A DNA stretch of 64,000 bases from Allomesorhizobium sp043769475 (GTDB lineage Bacteria > Pseudomonadota > Alphaproteobacteria > Rhizobiales > Rhizobiaceae), in assembly GCF_043769475.1 (NCBI RefSeq), contig NZ_CP171729.1, forward strand, positions 682,001-746,000, read 5' to 3'. Positions 61,217 through 64,000 of this stretch are shown one piece after another. Numbering within the stretch: position 1 is the first letter of the stretch; every line of letters starts with the position of its first letter. The translations under genes were made by a program, and so were the position numbers. The notes beneath the pieces are model-generated. The model had not been told where the DNA came from. It did no database searches and was given only the letters and a program-made list of their open reading frames with translations.

Positions 61217-62668
61217 ATGCAGGTGCTTGCCGTAACGCCGGAGATATTTCCGCTGATCAAGACCGGCGGGCTGGCCGACGTGACGGGCGCCTTGCCGGTG
61301 GCGCTGGCAGCGCAGGGCGTAGCAACGCGAACCCTGATCCCGGGCTACCCGACGGTGATGAGCGCCTTCAGGAAGAAGAAGGCGCTGTACCAGTATCCCG
61401 GCTTGCATGGCGGCAAGGCCGCGATCCACGCCGCCAGCGTCTCGGGCCTCGAACTCTTCGTGCTCGACGCGCCGCATTTGTTCGACCGCGCCGGCGGACC
61501 TTACGGCGATGCGACCGGAGCCGACTGGCCGGACAATTGGCGGCGGTTCGCCGCACTTAGCCAAGTCGGCGCGGACATAGCGGGCGGCGCGATTTCCGGC
61601 TATGCGCCCGACCTCGTCCATGTCCACGACTGGCAATCGGCGATGACGCTCGCTTACATGCGCTACGGAAAGGCTGGCACCGTTCCGTCCGTCATGACGG
61701 TCCACAATCTGGCCTTCCAGGGGCAGTTCGCCGCCGCGATATTTCCGGAGTTGGGGCTGCCGGCGTCGGCAATGGCGCTGGACGGCGTCGAATATTATGG
61801 CGGCGTCGGTTTCCTGAAAGCAGGCCTGCAGGCCGCGTCCGCGATCACCACGGTGAGCCCTACATATGCGCAGGAAATCTGTACGCCGGCCTTTGGAATG
61901 GGGCTCGACGGTCTCCTCAATTTGCGCGCAGGCGATCTGCACGGCATCGTCAACGGCATCGACACTGAGATCTGGAATCCGGCGACGGATCCGCACCTTA
62001 TGGCGAACTATTCATCGAAATCGCTCAAGGCGCGCAAGACCAACCGCAAGGCTGTCGAAGACCGCTTCAATCTGGTTTCCGACGACAGCCCGATCGTCTG
62101 TGTCGTCAGCCGGCTGACCTGGCAGAAGGGCATGGACATCCTTGCCGCGTCGCTTGATGACCTCGTCGCGGCTGGCGCGCGGCTCGCTGTACTAGGCTCC
62201 GGCGATCAGGGTCTGGAAGGCGCGCTGCTGGCTGGCGCGGCACGGCATCGCGGCCGCGTCGGCATTGTCGTCGGCTACGACGAGGCCCTGTCGCACATGA
62301 TGCAGGGCGGCTGCGACGCCATCGTCATACCGTCGCGCTTCGAGCCTTGCGGGCTGACGCAGCTTTACGGGCTGCGCTACGGCTGCGTGCCCGTCGTGGC
62401 GCGCACCGGCGGGCTGGCCGATACGGTGATCGACGCCAATGAGGCGGCGATCGCCGCTGGGGTGGCCACAGGATTCCAGTTCGCGCCGGAAAGTGCGGCT
62501 GCTCTCGGCCACGCGATCCGGCGGGTAGTATCGGCGCATGCCGATCCTGCCGTGTGGGCGGCGATGCAGAAACAGGGCATGAAATCTGATGTTTCGTGGG
62601 ATCGCAGCGCCCAAAAATACGTTCAGCTCTACAAATCCTTGATAGCGAAAGGGCAGCCTGCCGAATGA
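61217..62668 (+). CDS. glgA: Glycogen synthase (ADP-glucose type)
   Basis: Adds glucose from ADP-glucose to glycogen. The 483-residue GT5 enzyme has the N-terminal KTGGLADVTGALP motif, where Lys15 contacts ADP-glucose, VHVHDWQSAM, FLKAGLQAASAITTVSPTYAQEI, and the C-terminal EX7E region SRFEPCGLTQLYGLRYG with the catalytic Glu, then TGGLADTVID. The start MQVLAVTPEIFPLIK is standard. The stop overlaps the pgm ATG by 4 bp (ATGA), so the genes are translationally coupled. Confidence 0.97.
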   Translation: MQVLAVTPEIFPLIKTGGLADVTGALPVALAAQGVATRTLIPGYPTVMSAFRKKKALYQYPGLHGGKAAIHAASVSGLELFVLDAPHLFDRAGGPYGDATGADWPDNWRRFAALSQVGADIAGGAISGYAPDLVHVHDWQSAMTLAYMRYGKAGTVPSVMTVHNLAFQGQFAAAIFPELGLPASAMALDGVEYYGGVGFLKAGLQAASAITTVSPTYAQEICTPAFGMGLDGLLNLRAGDLHGIVNGIDTEIWNPATDPHLMANYSSKSLKARKTNRKAVEDRFNLVSDDSPIVCVVSRLTWQKGMDILAASLDDLVAAGARLAVLGSGDQGLEGALLAGAARHRGRVGIVVGYDEALSHMMQGGCDAIVIPSRFEPCGLTQLYGLRYGCVPVVARTGGLADTVIDANEAAIAAGVATGFQFAPESAAALGHAIRRVVSAHADPAVWAAMQKQGMKSDVSWDRSAQKYVQLYKSLIAKGQPAE

Positions 62669-64000
62669 CGAGAACAGTTGAAACCAAACCGTTCAGCGAC
62701 CAGAAGCCGGGTACCTCCGGCTTGCGCAAGAAAGTGCCGGTTTTCCAGCAGGAACATTATGCCGAGAATTTCATCCAGTCGGTTTTCGATTCCCTCGAAG
62801 GCTTTCAGGGCCAGACACTGGTGATCGGCGGCGATGGCCGCTACTTCAACCGTGAGGTCATCCAGACGGCGATTGCCATGGCTGCCGGCAACGGCTTTGG
62901 CCGCGTGATCGTCGGGCAGGGCGGCATCCTGTCGACGCCGGCCGCATCGCACATCATCCGCAAATACCAGGCGTTCGGCGGCCTTATCCTGTCGGCCAGC
63001 CACAATCCCGGCGGTCCGCACGAGGATTTCGGCATCAAGTACAATGCAGGCAATGGCGGCCCGGCGCCCGAAAAGCTGACAGATGCCATCTTTGAGCGAT
63101 CCAAGGCGATTTCGCGCTTTTTGATTGCCGATATCGGCCAGATCGACCTCGACCGCCTGAACTCCGTCGATGCGGGCGGCATGAAAGTGGAGGTGATCGA
63201 CCCGGTCGCCGACTATGCCGAACTTATGGAGACGCTGTTCGATTTCGATGCGATCCGGAATATGTTCAAGGGTGGGTTCCGCATGGCGTTCGACGCGATG
63301 CACGCGGTGACCGGACCCTACGCCAAGGAGATCCTCGAAAAGCGGCTCGGCGCGCCGGCCGGCACCGCGCGTAATTTCGTTCCGCTGCCGGATTTCGGCG
63401 GCCATCACCCCGATCCGAACCTCGTCCACGCCAAGGCGCTGTACGACGAGATGATGAGCGACAACGCTCCCGATTTCGGCGCGGCGTCCGATGGCGACGG
63501 CGACCGCAATCTGGTCATCGGCAGGGGCATCTTCATCACGCCGTCCGACTCGCTGGCGATGCTTGCCGCCAACGCGCATGTGGCGCCGGGCTACAAGGCC
63601 GGGCTGAAGGGCATCGCGCGCTCGATGCCGACCAGCGGCGCGGCCGACCGCGTCGCCGAAAAGCTCGGCATCGGCATGTATGAGACGCCGACCGGCTGGA
63701 AATTCTTCGGCAATCTGCTCGACGCCGGCATGGCGACGATCTGCGGCGAGGAAAGTGCCGGCACCGGCTCCGACCATGTCCGCGAAAAGGACGGGCTTTG
63801 GGCCGTGCTGCTCTGGCTGAACATTCTGGCGGTGCGCGGCGAGAGCGCCCGCGACATCGCAACGAAGCACTGGGCGACCTATGGCCGGAACTATTATTCG
63901 CGGCATGATTACGAAGAGGTCGAGGTCGAAGCCGCTAACCGGCTGATGACGGAACTGCGCGGCAGGCTGGCGGCGCTGCCCGGAACGGCGGTGCGTGGCA
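62665..64000 (+). CDS. pgm: Phosphoglucomutase (3' end beyond window)
   Basis: Interconverts glucose-1-phosphate and glucose-6-phosphate, linking the glycogen operon to glycolysis. The visible 445 residues of a protein normally near 540 long begin MTRTVETKPFSDQKPGTSGLRKKV. They include the phosphoserine loop SASHNPGGPHEDFG (Ser112), the metal loop SDGDGDRN, the sugar-binding GEESAG and the PTGWKFFGNLLD region. The start overlaps the glgA stop. The C-terminal phosphate-binding domain begins but is cut by the window edge at 64000. Confidence 0.96.
   Translation, partial: MTRTVETKPFSDQKPGTSGLRKKVPVFQQEHYAENFIQSVFDSLEGFQGQTLVIGGDGRYFNREVIQTAIAMAAGNGFGRVIVGQGGILSTPAASHIIRKYQAFGGLILSASHNPGGPHEDFGIKYNAGNGGPAPEKLTDAIFERSKAISRFLIADIGQIDLDRLNSVDAGGMKVEVIDPVADYAELMETLFDFDAIRNMFKGGFRMAFDAMHAVTGPYAKEILEKRLGAPAGTARNFVPLPDFGGHHPDPNLVHAKALYDEMMSDNAPDFGAASDGDGDRNLVIGRGIFITPSDSLAMLAANAHVAPGYKAGLKGIARSMPTSGAADRVAEKLGIGMYETPTGWKFFGNLLDAGMATICGEESAGTGSDHVREKDGLWAVLLWLNILAVRGESARDIATKHWATYGRNYYSRHDYEEVEVEAANRLMTELRGRLAALPGTAVRG

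Noticed and set aside
1..64000. CRISPR arrays, complete insertion sequences, rRNA genes, prophage genes
   Set aside because: No regularly spaced repeats, transposase genes, rRNA sequence or phage structural genes were seen anywhere in the window.

Overview
The window is GC-rich chromosomal DNA from an alphaproteobacterium of the Hyphomicrobiales, most like Mesorhizobium or another Phyllobacteriaceae member. This rests on gene content and order: ctaC-ctaD-ctaB-ctaF-ctaG-ctaE followed by DUF983, surf1, ispH, thrB and rnhA; ccrM near mutY, a DciA-type gene, a DsbA lipoprotein and smc; fused cysN/cysC; frcR/frcBCA; and glgP-glgB-glgC-glgA-pgm. The genus is an inference from remembered gene order and protein similarity; no search was run.

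Layout. 1-1.75 kb: a MarR regulator cut by the window edge, the tail of a second MarR gene, a VOC protein and a DUF3291 protein. 1.75-3.8 kb: tldD and an IalB-like secreted protein on the minus strand. 4.1-9.4 kb: the aa3 cytochrome c oxidase operon with its assembly factors and an intrinsic terminator. 9.5-13.7 kb: a second VOC protein, DUF983, surf1, ispH, thrB, rnhA. 13.9-23.6 kb: peroxiredoxin, a DsbD-N-like protein, yqgE, then a minus-strand run thrC > M16 peptidase > GNAT > membrane PAS-GGDEF-EAL protein (frameshifted), a lipoprotein and a HAD phosphatase. 23.7-31.7 kb: ccrM, mutY-HAD, DciA, DsbA lipoprotein, smc. 31.7-33.0 kb: an AT-rich patch with a frameshifted DUF2971 gene ending at tRNA-Gln. 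33.1-36.35 kb: VOC protein and ppdK. 36.35-37.55 kb: a cassette of two palindromes, a GSU2403-type nucleotidyltransferase and a terminator. 37.6-44.2 kb: DUF427, class III aminotransferase, small hypothetical, acyl-CoA ligase, DUF1499, MBL-fold hydrolase, bioY. 44.4-48.0 kb: cysD-cysNC-cysQ. 48.0-51.7 kb, minus strand: DegT aminotransferase, PfkB sugar kinase, ROK repressor. 51.9-55.1 kb: frcB-frcC-frcA. 55.2-64.0 kb: glycogen operon, with pgm cut by the right edge.

How the genes work together. The cta block builds the terminal oxidase: CtaB makes heme O, CtaG delivers copper, Surf1 helps heme insertion, and CtaC/D/E are the subunits. CysD plus CysN/C turns sulfate into APS and PAPS, and CysQ removes the PAP by-product. 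FrcBCA imports fructose-type sugars, the kinase phosphorylates them, and FrcR very likely controls the divergent promoters. GlgC, GlgA, GlgB, GlgP and Pgm make and mobilise glycogen.

Most of the window is conserved housekeeping DNA. The parts that stand out are two single-base frameshifts (EAL protein, DUF2971), the AT-rich patch abutting tRNA-Gln, the paired palindromes in front of the nucleotidyltransferase, the inverted repeat carrying back-to-back TTGACA boxes between frcR and frcB, and the folded spacer between frcB and frcC.
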